Both the position numbers and the translations under genes were made by a program. Below are positions 49,587-57,882 of a DNA stretch of 64,000 bases, one piece after another. The first letter of the stretch is position 1. Every line of letters begins with the position of its first letter. A model generated the notes under the pieces. It was not told the DNA's origin. It saw only the letters and a list, made by a program, of their open reading frames with translations, and made no database searches. Source of the stretch: Sphingomonas sp. Y38-1Y (lineage in GTDB: Bacteria > Pseudomonadota > Alphaproteobacteria > Sphingomonadales > Sphingomonadaceae); the NCBI RefSeq assembly GCF_032391395.1, contig NZ_CP135916.1:744001-808000 (forward strand), given 5' to 3'.

Positions 49587-50857
49587 GCGGGCTCGCGCCG
49601 GAGGATGCCGGGCGGCGCAATCTGCTGCTGCTCGTCCAGCTGCGCTGGCTCGCGGTCGCGGGGCAGCTCGCGACGATCCTGGCGGTGGCGTTCGGGATGG
49701 GCGTGCCGCTGCCGATTCTGCCGATGTTCGCCACCCTGGGCCTGCTGATCGGCCTCAACCTCGTCCAGTTGCTCGCCGAGCGGCGGCGAGCGGTGACCAA
49801 TGCGCAGCTGTTCGCCGCGCTGATGCTCGACGTCGCGGCGCTCAGCGTGCAGCTCTATCTGTCGGGTGGGGCGACCAATCCGTTCGTCGGCCTGTTCCTC
49901 CTCCAGGTCGTGCTCGGCGCGATCCTGCTCAGGCCGGCGACGAGCTGGCTGATCGTCGCGGTGACGAGCGGCGCCTTTGCCGCGCTGACGCTCTGGTACC
50001 AGCCGCTGGCGCTACCCACTGGCATGGGGAGCGCGCTGTCGCTCCCCTATCTGGTCGGCAACTGGTTCAACTTCACGCTCGCGGCGGTGCTGATCGTGCT
50101 GTTCGCGACGCGCGTCGCGCGCAACCTGTCGGAGCGCGACGCGCGGCTGGCGGCGATGCGCCAGCAGGCGGCGGAGACCGAGCATATCGTTCGCATGGGG
50201 CTGCTCGCGAGCGGCGCCGCGCACGAACTCGGCACGCCGCTGTCGACCGTGGCGGTGGCGCTGGGCGACTGGGCGCGCGATCCCGTGATCGCGGGCGATC
50301 CTGCCCGCGCCGAGGAAGTCGCCGACATGGCCGCGGAGATCGCGCGGTGCAAGGCGATCCTGTCGGGTATCCTCCTCGCCTCAGGCGAGGTGACGGGGAG
50401 CGCGCCCGAGCGGACGACGCTGCGCCGGTTCCTGGGCGGCGAGATCGCGCGGTGGGACGCAAGCCATCCGGGCTTCGTCGCGTTCGAGGATGCGTTGGGA
50501 AGCGATCGCCCGATCGTCGCCGACCGCGCGCTCGCCCAGGCGCTGGTCAACGTGCTCGACAATGCGGTCGAGGCGGGGGCGAGCCGTATCGCGGTGCGCG
50601 CGTCGGTGGAGGGTGAGGCGCTGGTCCTCCGCATCGTCGACGACGGGCGCGGCGTGCCGGAAAGCATTCTCGCGCATCTCGGCAAGCCCTATCAGTCGAG
50701 CAAGAACCGGCGGGGGGCGGGGCTGGGGCTGTTCCTGGCGGTCAACGTGCTGCGCGTGCTGGGTGGCACGCTGACGCTCGCCAATCGTGCGGGCGGCGGG
50801 GCGGAAGTGGTGTTCCGCCTGCCGCTTGGCGCGCTCGCGCTGGAGGATCGCGGATGA
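49583..50857 (+). CDS. regB: RegB/ActS/PrrB-type redox sensor histidine kinase
   Basis: 424 residues with six TM spans before residue 180. The quinone-binding motif GGATNPF is at about residues 95-101, in the short periplasmic loop after span 3. The H-box RMGLLASGAAHELGTPLSTVAVAL has His214, and the redox-active Cys sits at about residue 256 (IARCKAILSGIL) in the dimerisation part. Kinase core: NVLDNAVEAGAS, DDGRGVPES and GAGLGLFLAVNVL. RegB senses quinone redox state and oxygen and phosphorylates RegA. Position directly after the quinol oxidase genes joins sensor and respiratory target. Start overlaps SURF1, stop overlaps regA (ATGA). Confidence 0.93.
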   Translation: MSGLAPEDAGRRNLLLLVQLRWLAVAGQLATILAVAFGMGVPLPILPMFATLGLLIGLNLVQLLAERRRAVTNAQLFAALMLDVAALSVQLYLSGGATNPFVGLFLLQVVLGAILLRPATSWLIVAVTSGAFAALTLWYQPLALPTGMGSALSLPYLVGNWFNFTLAAVLIVLFATRVARNLSERDARLAAMRQQAAETEHIVRMGLLASGAAHELGTPLSTVAVALGDWARDPVIAGDPARAEEVADMAAEIARCKAILSGILLASGEVTGSAPERTTLRRFLGGEIARWDASHPGFVAFEDALGSDRPIVADRALAQALVNVLDNAVEAGASRIAVRASVEGEALVLRIVDDGRGVPESILAHLGKPYQSSKNRRGAGLGLFLAVNVLRVLGGTLTLANRAGGGAEVVFRLPLGALALEDRG

Positions 50858-51375
50858 GACGGTTGCTGATCGTGGAGGACGATGCGGTGTTCGCCCGCAC
50901 GCTGGCGCGCTCGTTCGAGCGGCGCGGCGATGCGGTGCGCGTGCTGTCGGGGCCAGAGGGGCTGGAGGAGGCCGCGCGCGAGCACGAGGCGACGCACGCG
51001 GTCGTCGACCTGAGGCTGGGCGGCGCGTCGGGGCTGACCTGTGTGGCGGCATTGCATGCCATGGACCCGGCGATGCGGATCGTCGTGCTGACCGGCTTCG
51101 CCAGCATCGCGACGGCGGTCGAGGCGATCAAGCTGGGCGCCACCAACTACCTCACCAAGCCCGCCAACACCGACGATATCGAAGCGGCGTTCGAGCGCGT
51201 CGAGGGGGATGCCGAGGCGGACCTGAAAGCGGCGCCGACGTCGCTGCGCACGCTGGAGTGGGAGCATATCCACCAGGTGCTGGCGGATACGGGGTTCAAC
51301 GTGTCGGAGGCGGCGCGGCGTCTGGGGATGCACCGGCGGACGCTCGCGCGGAAGCTGGAGAAGCGGCATTTGTGA
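50854..51375 (+). CDS. regA: RegA/ActR/PrrA-type response regulator
   Basis: 173 residues, a short regulator as in RegA. The receiver domain has LLIVEDDAVFAR, phospho-Asp in AVVDLRLGGASGL, LTGFASIATAVEA and KLGATNYLTKPAN. The linker EWEHIHQVLADTG joins a Fis-type helix-turn-helix with NVSEAARRLGMHRRTLARKLEKR, the near-invariant RegA DNA-binding segment. Once phosphorylated it controls respiratory, redox and carbon genes. It is the seventh gene of the cyo unit. A perfect inverted repeat (51405-51514) follows. Confidence 0.95.
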   Translation: MRRLLIVEDDAVFARTLARSFERRGDAVRVLSGPEGLEEAAREHEATHAVVDLRLGGASGLTCVAALHAMDPAMRIVVLTGFASIATAVEAIKLGATNYLTKPANTDDIEAAFERVEGDAEADLKAAPTSLRTLEWEHIHQVLADTGFNVSEAARRLGMHRRTLARKLEKRHL

Positions 51376-51404
51376 GGGGCGGCGGTCAGCTTGGCCTGAA
51401 GAAC

Positions 51405-51514
51405 CCCGTTCATCCCGAGCGAAGTCGAGGGAGCTTGCCGAGCGAAGCCGAGGCCTCTTGCCGCATTTTCGCTACGCTCGAACAAGTCCCTCGACTTCGC
51501 TCGGGATGAACGGG
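51405..51514. repeat. Inverted repeat with perfect 28-bp arms
   Basis: The left arm (51405-51432) begins CCCGTTCATCCCGAGCGAAG; the right arm (51487-51514) is its exact reverse complement, with about 54 nt between containing further GCGAAGC-type inversions. It separates convergent regA and glpX and should terminate both. It is the most perfect repeat in the window. Confidence 0.85.
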
Positions 51515-51535
51515 TGAGTTGGGATTTTCAGCCCC

Positions 51536-52504
51536 TCAGATCCGGTGCTCGCCCTTCACCCAGCGCACCGTGCCCGAGCTCGCGCGCATGACCACGCTCT
51601 CGGTGCTCATCACCTTGCCCTTGCGCTTGACGCCGGCGAGGAGCGAGCCGTCGGTGACGCCGGTCGCGGCGAAGATGCAGTCGCCGCGGGCGAGTTCGTC
51701 GAGCGAATAGACCTTGTCGAGGTCCTCGATCCCCCAGCGGCGCGCGCGCGAGCGCTCGTCGTCGTTGCGGAAGAGCAGGCGGCCCTGGAACTGGCCGCCG
51801 ACGCAGCGGAGCGCCGCGCAGGCAAGCACGCCCTCGGGCGCGCCGCCCGAGCCCATGTAGATGTCGATCGTCGTGTCGGGATCGGTCGTCGCGATCACGC
51901 CGGCGACGTCGCCGTCGCCGATCAGCATCACGCCGCAGCCGATCGCGCGCAGCTCGGCGATCAGCTTCTCGTGGCGCGGGCGGTCGAGGACGCAGGCGAT
52001 GATCTCGTGCGGCTCGACCCCCTTGGCCGCGGCGACCGCGCGGACATTCTCGGTCGGCGATTTTTCGAGGTCGATGACGCCCGCCGGATAGCCCGGGCCG
52101 ACCGCGATCTTGTCCATATAGACGTCGGGCGCATTGAGGAGGCAGCCTTCCTCCGCGATCGCCAGCACGGCGAGCGCGTTGGGACCGGCCTTGGCCGTGA
52201 TCGTCGTGCCTTCCAGCGGGTCGAGCGCGATGTCGATCTTGGGCCCCTTGCCCGGCGCCGAGCCGACCTTCTCGCCGATGAACAGCATCGGCGCCTCGTC
52301 GCGCTCGCCCTCGCCGATGACGACGGTGCCGTCCATGTAGAGGTCGTTGAGCGCCTCGCGCATCGCCTCGACCGCGGCGGCGTCGGCGGCCTTTTCGTCA
52401 CCGCGGCCGATCAGCGTCGACGCGGCGATGGCGGCGGCCTCGGTCACGCGGACCATCTCGAGCACGAGCACACGGTCGAGCACATGGCTGGGCGATTGCG
52501 TCAT
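51536..52504 (-). CDS. glpX: Fructose-1,6-bisphosphatase class II
   Basis: 322 residues, GlpX length. It opens with HVLDRVLVLEMVRVTEAAAIAA. Marks include GRGDEKAADAAAVEAMR, VVIGEGERDEAPMLFIGEKVG (metal Asp/Glu), DPLEGTTITAKAGPNALAVLAIAEEG and YMGSGGAPEGVLACAALRC. It hydrolyses fructose-1,6-bisphosphate in gluconeogenesis; class II enzymes may also act on sedoheptulose bisphosphate. It is encoded alone, divergent from a small secreted protein. A perfect repeat lies downstream. Confidence 0.95.
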   Translation of the reverse strand: MTQSPSHVLDRVLVLEMVRVTEAAAIAASTLIGRGDEKAADAAAVEAMREALNDLYMDGTVVIGEGERDEAPMLFIGEKVGSAPGKGPKIDIALDPLEGTTITAKAGPNALAVLAIAEEGCLLNAPDVYMDKIAVGPGYPAGVIDLEKSPTENVRAVAAAKGVEPHEIIACVLDRPRHEKLIAELRAIGCGVMLIGDGDVAGVIATTDPDTTIDIYMGSGGAPEGVLACAALRCVGGQFQGRLLFRNDDERSRARRWGIEDLDKVYSLDELARGDCIFAATGVTDGSLLAGVKRKGKVMSTESVVMRASSGTVRWVKGEHRI

Positions 52505-52628
52505 GTCGGATGATCCCCTTGGTCGCTTCTATTTGCGCGCGCGATAGGCGGGCGGGGCGCCAAGGGCAATGGACGAACGATGCGCTTCGTGATTGGATCG
52601 GGGCGGACCGATCGAAAAGGCGCGACCG

Positions 52629-52982
52629 ATGCTGGCGATGCTGTTGTTGGTGCAGGCGAGTGCGGCCGACCCCGCGCGGCTGGTCGCGGAGACACGCGCG
52701 CTGACGCGTGCCGCCGTCGAGTGCCGCGCCGAGCGCCAGGGCGAGGAGATCGTCGTCTGTGCCCGGCGCGACGCGGATAAGTGGCGCGTGCCCTTCGTCA
52801 CGCCCGATCCGGGCGCGATCGATCCCGACGACGTGCCGACCGAGCGCGCGCGGCTGATCGCGCAGCCGAACAACTGCACCGAAATGAAGGTCATGGCCTA
52901 TGGCTGCGGATCGGTCGGCGTGTCGATGACGACGGGCGGGCGGGGCACGCGGTTCGAGGCGCCCCGGCCGCTCGCGCCCTGA
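52629..52982 (+). CDS. Small secreted protein of unknown function
   Basis: 117 residues from ATG 52629. The first 13 residues (MLAMLLLVQASAA) form a short signal peptide with cleavage around ASA. The mature part contains ECRAERQGEEIVVCARRD, a Cys-bounded segment that I recognise from many short periplasmic proteins of sphingomonads (C-R-x...E-I-V-V-C-A-R-R), and two later cysteines (NNCTEMKVMAYGCG). Function is unknown. No ribosome site better than GGCGCGACC is visible. It precedes ubiA by 44 bp and could share its transcript. Confidence 0.65.
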   Translation: MLAMLLLVQASAADPARLVAETRALTRAAVECRAERQGEEIVVCARRDADKWRVPFVTPDPGAIDPDDVPTERARLIAQPNNCTEMKVMAYGCGSVGVSMTTGGRGTRFEAPRPLAP

Positions 52983-53026
52983 ACGGGGGTTCCGCGCGGC
53001 GGGCGGCGATGGCATGAGGCCTCGTC

Positions 53027-53944
53027 ATGAGCGCCGCGCCGATCGTACCCGACAGCGAGCACAAGGGACTGGTCGCGCGCCTGCCCGGCCGCGCCCGCGC
53101 GCTGGCGCTGCTCGCGCGGTTCGACCGGCCGATCGGCTGGTGGCTGCTGTTCTGGCCGGGCGGCTGGGCGATCGCGCTTGCCGGAGGCCTGCCGGCGCGA
53201 TGGGACCTGCTCCTCTGGTTCCTGCTCGGCAGCATCGCGATGCGCGGGGCGGGCTGCGTCTATAACGACATCGTCGACCGCGACCTGGATGCCGCGGTCG
53301 ACCGGACGCGCGCCCGCCCGCTGCCGAGCGGCGCGGTCAGCGTGAAGGCGGCATGGATTTGGCTGGTGACGCTGTCGCTGGTCGGCTTCGTCGTCCTGCT
53401 CCAGCTTCGGTTCGAGGCGCAGATCGTCGCGCTTGCCAGCCTGGCGCTGGTCGCCGCCTATCCCTTCATGAAGCGGATCACCTGGTGGCCGCAGGCATGG
53501 CTGGGCATCGTCTTTTCCTGGGCGGCGCCCGTCGGCTGGGTCGAGGTGACGGGCGGGGCATCGGCGACGCTGGCGCTCCTTTATGCCGGCTCGATCGCGT
53601 GGGTGATCGGGTACGATACCATCTATGCGCTCCAGGATATCGAGGACGATGCGCTGGTCGGCGTGAAGTCGTCGGCGCGCGCGATGGGGCGGCATGTCCG
53701 TGCCGGCACGGCGATCTTCTATGCCGCGGCGGTGGCGCTGTGGGCGACGGCGTTCTGGCGCGTGTTCGCCGATCCGCTGGCGCTGCTCGCGCTGCTGCCG
53801 GTCGCGGGGCATTTCGCGTGGCAGGTCTTGACGCTGCGGCCGGCGGATGGAGCAGGGGCGCTGGCGCGGTTCCGGTCGAACCGGACGGCGGGGCTGCTGA
53901 TGTTTCTCGCCTGTGCCGTGGTCGGCACGGCCGCCGCCCTTTGA
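53027..53944 (+). CDS. ubiA: 4-hydroxybenzoate octaprenyltransferase
   Basis: 305 residues with about nine TM spans. The first prenyl-diphosphate motif is RGAGCVYNDIVDRDLDAAVDRTRARPLPSG (NDIVDRDLD), and the second is IGYDTIYALQDIEDDALVGVKSSA (DIEDD). The UbiA group marks RFDRPIGWWLLFWPGGW and ITWWPQAWLGIVFSWAA are present. It attaches the isoprenoid chain to 4-hydroxybenzoate in ubiquinone synthesis. The gene precedes pmbA by 31 bp. Haem O synthase (CyoE) belongs to the same superfamily, but the motifs favour UbiA. Confidence 0.95.
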   Translation: MSAAPIVPDSEHKGLVARLPGRARALALLARFDRPIGWWLLFWPGGWAIALAGGLPARWDLLLWFLLGSIAMRGAGCVYNDIVDRDLDAAVDRTRARPLPSGAVSVKAAWIWLVTLSLVGFVVLLQLRFEAQIVALASLALVAAYPFMKRITWWPQAWLGIVFSWAAPVGWVEVTGGASATLALLYAGSIAWVIGYDTIYALQDIEDDALVGVKSSARAMGRHVRAGTAIFYAAAVALWATAFWRVFADPLALLALLPVAGHFAWQVLTLRPADGAGALARFRSNRTAGLLMFLACAVVGTAAAL

Positions 53945-53975
53945 CGCTGGGGGTCGCGCACCCTAACTCCGGTCG

Positions 53976-55310
53976 ATGCTGACCGTTTCCCAAGCCGTCG
54001 AGATTGCCGCACGCGCCGCCGAGCGGGCGCGGGCTGCTGGCGCCGATGCCGCCGATGCGAGCGTTGCCGGCGATCAGTCGACGGGCATCGGCGTGCGGCT
54101 GGGCCATCTGGAAGAGATCGACCGGTCGGAGGGCGAGAGCCTGAGTCTCCGCGCATTCGTCGGCCGCCGCGTCGCCAGCGTGTCGAGCTCGCGCATGACC
54201 GACGCCGACCTCGACCGGCTGGCCGAGCGCGTCGTCGCGATGGCGAAGGCGGCGCCGGAAGACCCCTATGCCGGGCTCGCGCCGCAGGACCGGCTGATGC
54301 ACGGTTCTGCGCCCGACCTCGATCTTCACGACGGCGGCGCGGTCGAGCCCGACCGGCTGCGCGACTTGGCGCTCGCCGCCGAGGACGCGGCGCGCGGGGT
54401 CGAGGGGATCACCAACAGCGACGGCGCGGGCGCGTCGGCGCGGGAGACGGTGTCGGCGCTGGCGACCAGCCACGGCTTTGCGGGCGGGTACAGGACGACG
54501 AGCTACAGCCTGTCGGCAAGCGTCATTGCCGGGACGGGCGAGCGGATGCAGGGCGGCGACGCTTCCCACTCGGCGCGCTATCTGGCGCAGCTCGAGGCCG
54601 CCGACATCATCGGCCGGCGCGCGGGTGAGCGCGCGGTCGAGCGGCTCGATCCGGTGCAGGTCGAGAGCGGGCCGCTGCCGATCGTCTTCGATCGGCGGGT
54701 GAGCGCCAGCCTGATCGGCCATTTCACCGCCGCGATCGCGGGCGCCGCGGTGGCGCGCGGGACGAGCTTCCTCAAGGACAGGCTGGGCAAGCCGGTGTTC
54801 GCGGAGGGGGTGACGATCTGCGACGATCCGCAGCGGCCGCGCGGGCTGCGGTCTCGGTCGTTCGACGGCGAGGGGCTGCCCGTCTCACCGGTGACGCTGG
54901 TCGATCGCGGCGTGCTCCAGACCTGGCTGCTCGACAGCGCGGCGGCGCGGCAATTGGGGCTGGAGCCCACCGGCCATGCCGCACGCGGCGGCGGCGTGTC
55001 GACCAGCAACGTCCACATGGCTGCGGGGACGATCCCGGTCGAGACGCTGCTGGGCGAGGTCGATCGAGGCATCTATGTCACCGAGCTGATCGGCCAGGGC
55101 GTCAACGCCGTCACCGGCGACTACAGTCGCGGCGTCGCGGGCTTCCTGATCGAGGGCGGCGAGCTCGTGCGCCCGGTGGCGGGGATCACCGTCGCCGGCA
55201 ACCTTCTCGACATGTACCGCGCGCTGACGCCGGCCAGCGACCTGGAGTTCCGCTACGGCGTCAACGCGCCGACGATCCGCATCGACGGCATGACGGTCGC
55301 GGGTGGCTGA
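53976..55310 (+). CDS. pmbA: TldE/PmbA-family metallopeptidase-like protein
   Basis: 444 residues. The PmbA/TldE layout is clear: an N-terminal helix and strand GIGVRLGHLEEIDRSEGESLSLRAFVGRRVASVSSS, a middle domain and the C-terminal barrel with LLDSAAARQLGLEPTGHAARGGGVSTSN and YVTELIGQGVNAVTGDYSRGVAGFLIEGGELVRPVAGITVAGNLLDMYR. TldE is the non-zinc partner of TldD; the pair processes small peptides such as microcin or antitoxin chains. TldD is not in the window. The stop overlaps the next gene by 8 bp. Confidence 0.93.
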   Translation: MLTVSQAVEIAARAAERARAAGADAADASVAGDQSTGIGVRLGHLEEIDRSEGESLSLRAFVGRRVASVSSSRMTDADLDRLAERVVAMAKAAPEDPYAGLAPQDRLMHGSAPDLDLHDGGAVEPDRLRDLALAAEDAARGVEGITNSDGAGASARETVSALATSHGFAGGYRTTSYSLSASVIAGTGERMQGGDASHSARYLAQLEAADIIGRRAGERAVERLDPVQVESGPLPIVFDRRVSASLIGHFTAAIAGAAVARGTSFLKDRLGKPVFAEGVTICDDPQRPRGLRSRSFDGEGLPVSPVTLVDRGVLQTWLLDSAAARQLGLEPTGHAARGGGVSTSNVHMAAGTIPVETLLGEVDRGIYVTELIGQGVNAVTGDYSRGVAGFLIEGGELVRPVAGITVAGNLLDMYRALTPASDLEFRYGVNAPTIRIDGMTVAGG

Positions 55311-56082
55311 GTCGCTTGCCGACCGAGTGAGCGCGATCGCGGCAGAGGCAGGCGCGCTGGCGCTGTCGCGCTTCGGCGGCGAGGTGAAGCGCTGGGAGAA
55401 GACGCCCGGCCATCCGGTGTGCGAGGTCGACATCGCCGTCGACCAGTTGCTGCGCGGCCGGCTGTCGGCGCTGCTGCCGGAGGCGGGATGGCTGTCGGAG
55501 GAGACGGTCGACAGTGCCGATCGGCTGGGCGGCCGACGCGTGTGGGTGGTCGATCCGATCGACGGCACGCGCGATTACCTGCGCGGACGGCCGGGCTGGG
55601 CGGTGTCGATCGCGCTGGTCGAGGACGGGCAGCCGGTCATCGCGGTGCTCGACGCGCCGGCGCGCCGCGAGCATTGGCGCGCGGTCGCGGGCGAGGGCGC
55701 CTATCGCGGGACGGTGCGCGTGCGGGCGAGCGGGCGGACCGAGCTGGCCGGCGCGCGCGTGCCCGCCGATGCGCTGGCGAAGGCGGACCGCGATTTCGTC
55801 GTCGTGACCAAGCCCAACTCGATCGCGCTGCGCATGGCGATGGTCGCCGCGGGAGAGGCCGACCTGCTGGCGACGCTGCGCTGGGGCCATGAATGGGACA
55901 TCGCCGCCGCGGTGCTGATCGCACGAGAGGGCGGCGCGGCGGTCAGCGATGCGCTGGGCCGGCCGCTGTCCTTCAACACCCCGCGCGGCGAGGCGTTCGG
56001 CGTGCTCGTCACCGCCCCTGCGATCCACGCCGCCGCGGTCGAGCGGCTTCGCGAGCGAGCCGAGGCGGCAATCGCGCGTTGA
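55303..56082 (+). CDS. Inositol-monophosphatase family phosphatase
   Basis: 259 residues from GTG 55303, overlapping pmbA by 8 bp. Lithium-sensitive phosphatase marks: WLSEETVD (metal Glu), VWVVDPIDGTRDYLRG (metal Asp pair) and WGHEWDIAAAVLIAREGGAAV (metal Asp). The family includes inositol monophosphatase, CysQ and histidinol phosphatase; the absence of a PEN-loop and the short N-terminus do not decide between them. The stop TGA (56080-56082) lies inside a palindrome belonging to the next gene's promoter. Confidence 0.85.
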   Translation: MAESLADRVSAIAAEAGALALSRFGGEVKRWEKTPGHPVCEVDIAVDQLLRGRLSALLPEAGWLSEETVDSADRLGGRRVWVVDPIDGTRDYLRGRPGWAVSIALVEDGQPVIAVLDAPARREHWRAVAGEGAYRGTVRVRASGRTELAGARVPADALAKADRDFVVVTKPNSIALRMAMVAAGEADLLATLRWGHEWDIAAAVLIAREGGAAVSDALGRPLSFNTPRGEAFGVLVTAPAIHAAAVERLRERAEAAIAR

Positions 56083-56095
56083 CCATCAATGGTCA
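56080..56095. promoter_or_regulatory. Palindrome TGACCAT-CA-ATGGTCA upstream of the first GntR gene
   Basis: Perfect 7-bp arms with a 2-nt centre, 50-65 bp before ATG 56145. The left arm includes the preceding stop codon. The TGGTC/GACCA arms resemble FadR-type operators. Confidence 0.55.
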
Positions 56096-56108
56096 GGCCA
56101 GCCGGTGA

Positions 56109-56119
56109 TTGTCTGACCG
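56109..56119. promoter_or_regulatory. Half-palindromic TTGTCTGACCG site
   Basis: TTGTC-T-GACCG is a partial match to a TTGTC-N-GACAA symmetry, 26-36 bp before the GntR start. The same core on the other strand, TTGTCAGACTA (63735-63745), sits upstream of galM, suggesting one regulator for both. Confidence 0.4.
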
Positions 56120-56144
56120 GTTAACCCGCGATAACGTCGTCGGC

Positions 56145-56891
56145 ATGGCACGCAAATCCTCGCAGCGCCTCTATGCGCAGGTCGCAGGCGGCATCGCCCA
56201 GCGGATCGCTTCGGGCGAATACCCCGTCGGTCGCCGCCTTCCGTCCGAGCGGGACCTGGCCGTGGCGTTCGGCGTTTCGCGGCCCAGCATCCGCGAGGCG
56301 ATTATCGCGCTGGAGGTCGATGGGCTGGTCGAGGTGCGGATGAGCTCGGGCGTCCATGTCATCGCCAGCGAGCCGCGGGGCGGCAAGTCCGCGATGACGG
56401 GGGTCGGTCCTTTCGAGCTCTTGGAAGCGAGGCGCGCGATCGAGGCGGAGGCGTGCGCCCTCGCCGCGCAGCGCGTGACCGACGCCGATCTGGCAGGCTT
56501 GCGCTCGCTGGTCGAGGAGATGACGGCGGCGGGCCCAGACTGGCGCACGGCCGAGGATGCGGACGAACGGTTCCACTTCGCCATCGCCGACGCCACGCGG
56601 AACAGTGCGATGTCGGCGGCGGTCCACGCGCTGTGGGAAGCCAAGGCGCAATCGCCGCAATACCGCCTGTTCTCGCGCAAGGCGCATGAGGCGGGCGTGT
56701 TCCCGCGCATCGACGAGCATGCCGCGATCCTGGACGCGCTCGCCTCCCGCGATCCGCTGGCGGCGCGAGAGGCGATGCGGCTCCACATCACGCGCGTGCT
56801 CGAGTCGCTGCTCCAAGCGACCGAGGTCGAGGAGGCCGAGCGGCTGGCTGAACAGGTTGCGGCGCGGCGACGGATGTTCGTCGCAGGCTGA
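56145..56891 (+). CDS. FadR-subfamily GntR transcriptional regulator
   Basis: 248 residues from ATG 56145; ATG or GTG codons upstream would run back through the operator region. The N-terminal winged helix has QRLYAQVAGGIAQRIASGEYPVGRRLPSERDLAVAFGVSRPSIREAIIALEVDGLVEVRMSSGVHV, the GntR signature. The C-terminal FCD domain has LLEARRAIEAEACALAAQRV, DERFHFAIADATRNS, HEAGVFPRIDEHAAILDAL and RLHITRVLESLL with metal-site His residues. Such regulators respond to sugar acids. It is likely repressor of the arabinose locus that follows; a terminator closes the gene at 56961-56998. Confidence 0.9.
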   Translation: MARKSSQRLYAQVAGGIAQRIASGEYPVGRRLPSERDLAVAFGVSRPSIREAIIALEVDGLVEVRMSSGVHVIASEPRGGKSAMTGVGPFELLEARRAIEAEACALAAQRVTDADLAGLRSLVEEMTAAGPDWRTAEDADERFHFAIADATRNSAMSAAVHALWEAKAQSPQYRLFSRKAHEAGVFPRIDEHAAILDALASRDPLAAREAMRLHITRVLESLLQATEVEEAERLAEQVAARRRMFVAG

Positions 56892-56960
56892 CCTATTTGA
56901 CTAACCCGATTGGTCATGCCAATTGGGTTTCACGTGCTCTCTCCCGAGCTCGCAAGCCTT

Positions 56961-56998
56961 ACGCCGGTCAGCCGCCATCCGCGGCGGCCGGCGTTTTT
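56961..56998 (+). terminator. Rho-independent terminator of the first GntR gene
   Basis: ACGCCGG (56961-56967) pairs with CCGGCGT (56988-56994) around an inner GCCGCC/GGCGGC stem, and TTTTT (56994-56998) follows. A further imperfect stem AACCCGATTGG/CCAATTGGGTT around TCATG at 56903-56929 precedes it. Confidence 0.75.
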
Positions 56999-57040
56999 CG
57001 TTCCATAGTCGAGTTCTGGCCTGACCAGATCAGTCCGGCG

Positions 57041-57772
57041 TCAGCGGGTCATCGCCGCCCGCGTATCGTCGAACGCCATCTCAACGAGCTTGCGCATCGC
57101 CGCGTCGGCGGCGTCGATGTCGCCGGCGGCAATCGCATCGGCCACGCGGCTGTGGTCGGGAACCGGATCCCGCGGCAGCGCGCGGGCGCGCTGCTTGTAC
57201 TGCGTCGTCCAGTTGACCGCCGCGCCGATCCCGGCGCTCAAGGCGAAGAGCGCGTCGTTGCGCGTTGCGCGCAGGATCGCGTCGTGGAATTCGCGGTCGG
57301 CGACGCGGCCGGGATCGGTGGCGAGCGTAAAGCGGCGCATCGCGGCGAGCGCGTCCCGCATCGCCTTGATATCCGCCTTGTCGCGGCGCTCGGCGGCGAG
57401 GCGCGCGGCCGCGGGCTCGACGATGGCGCGAAGTTCGAACAGGTCTCGCACGACGTTCATGTCGGGCTCCTTGGCGAAGGCCCAGGCGAGCACTTCGGGA
57501 TCGAGCAGGTTCCAGCGGTGGCGCGGCAACACGCGGGTGCCCGCCTTGGGTCGGCTCTCGACCAGGCCCTTCGCGGTCAGCACCTGCACCGCCTCTCGAT
57601 AGGCGCTGCGCGACACGTCGAGCGCTTCTGCGTTGGCGACCTCGCCCGACAGACGCTCGCCCGGCGCGATCTCGCCCGAGACGATCGCGGTGCCGAGGTA
57701 ATTGGCGACCGCGCCGCGCAGGCGACGTCCGGTGCCACGCGCCTTTTTTGCCTGTTCTTCCACCCGCCTCAT
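57041..57772 (-). CDS. FadR-subfamily GntR transcriptional regulator, second copy
   Basis: 243 residues from ATG 57772. A TTG at 57835 in the same frame would place the start inside the operator palindrome, so ATG 57772 is preferred. The winged helix has RRLRGAVANYLGTAIVSGEIAPGERLSGEVANAEALDVSRSAYREAVQVLTAKGLVESRPKAGTRV. The FCD domain has RDLFELRAIVEPAAARLAAER, DREFHDAILRATRND, and the metal-site His in PDHSRVADAI. It is divergent from the FAH-family gene, and the 15-bp palindrome between them fits its own operator. It differs clearly from the first GntR. Confidence 0.9.
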   Translation of the reverse strand: MRRVEEQAKKARGTGRRLRGAVANYLGTAIVSGEIAPGERLSGEVANAEALDVSRSAYREAVQVLTAKGLVESRPKAGTRVLPRHRWNLLDPEVLAWAFAKEPDMNVVRDLFELRAIVEPAAARLAAERRDKADIKAMRDALAAMRRFTLATDPGRVADREFHDAILRATRNDALFALSAGIGAAVNWTTQYKQRARALPRDPVPDHSRVADAIAAGDIDAADAAMRKLVEMAFDDTRAAMTR

Positions 57773-57828
57773 CCCCTCGACTATGCTCTCGACGGTAATC
57801 CGCCGTATCGCGCTCGGCAAATGTCGCG

Positions 57829-57843
57829 TTGCCAATTTGGCAA
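57829..57843. promoter_or_regulatory. Palindrome TTGCCAATTTGGCAA between divergent genes
   Basis: Perfect 7-bp arms around one T, 40 bp before the FAH-family start (57883) and 57 bp before the second GntR start (57772). It overlaps the probable promoter and is the best candidate operator for that regulator. Confidence 0.7.
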
Positions 57844-57882
57844 TCGAGTAATAAGTCAGAGTAAATAAAGCGAGAGGCGATT

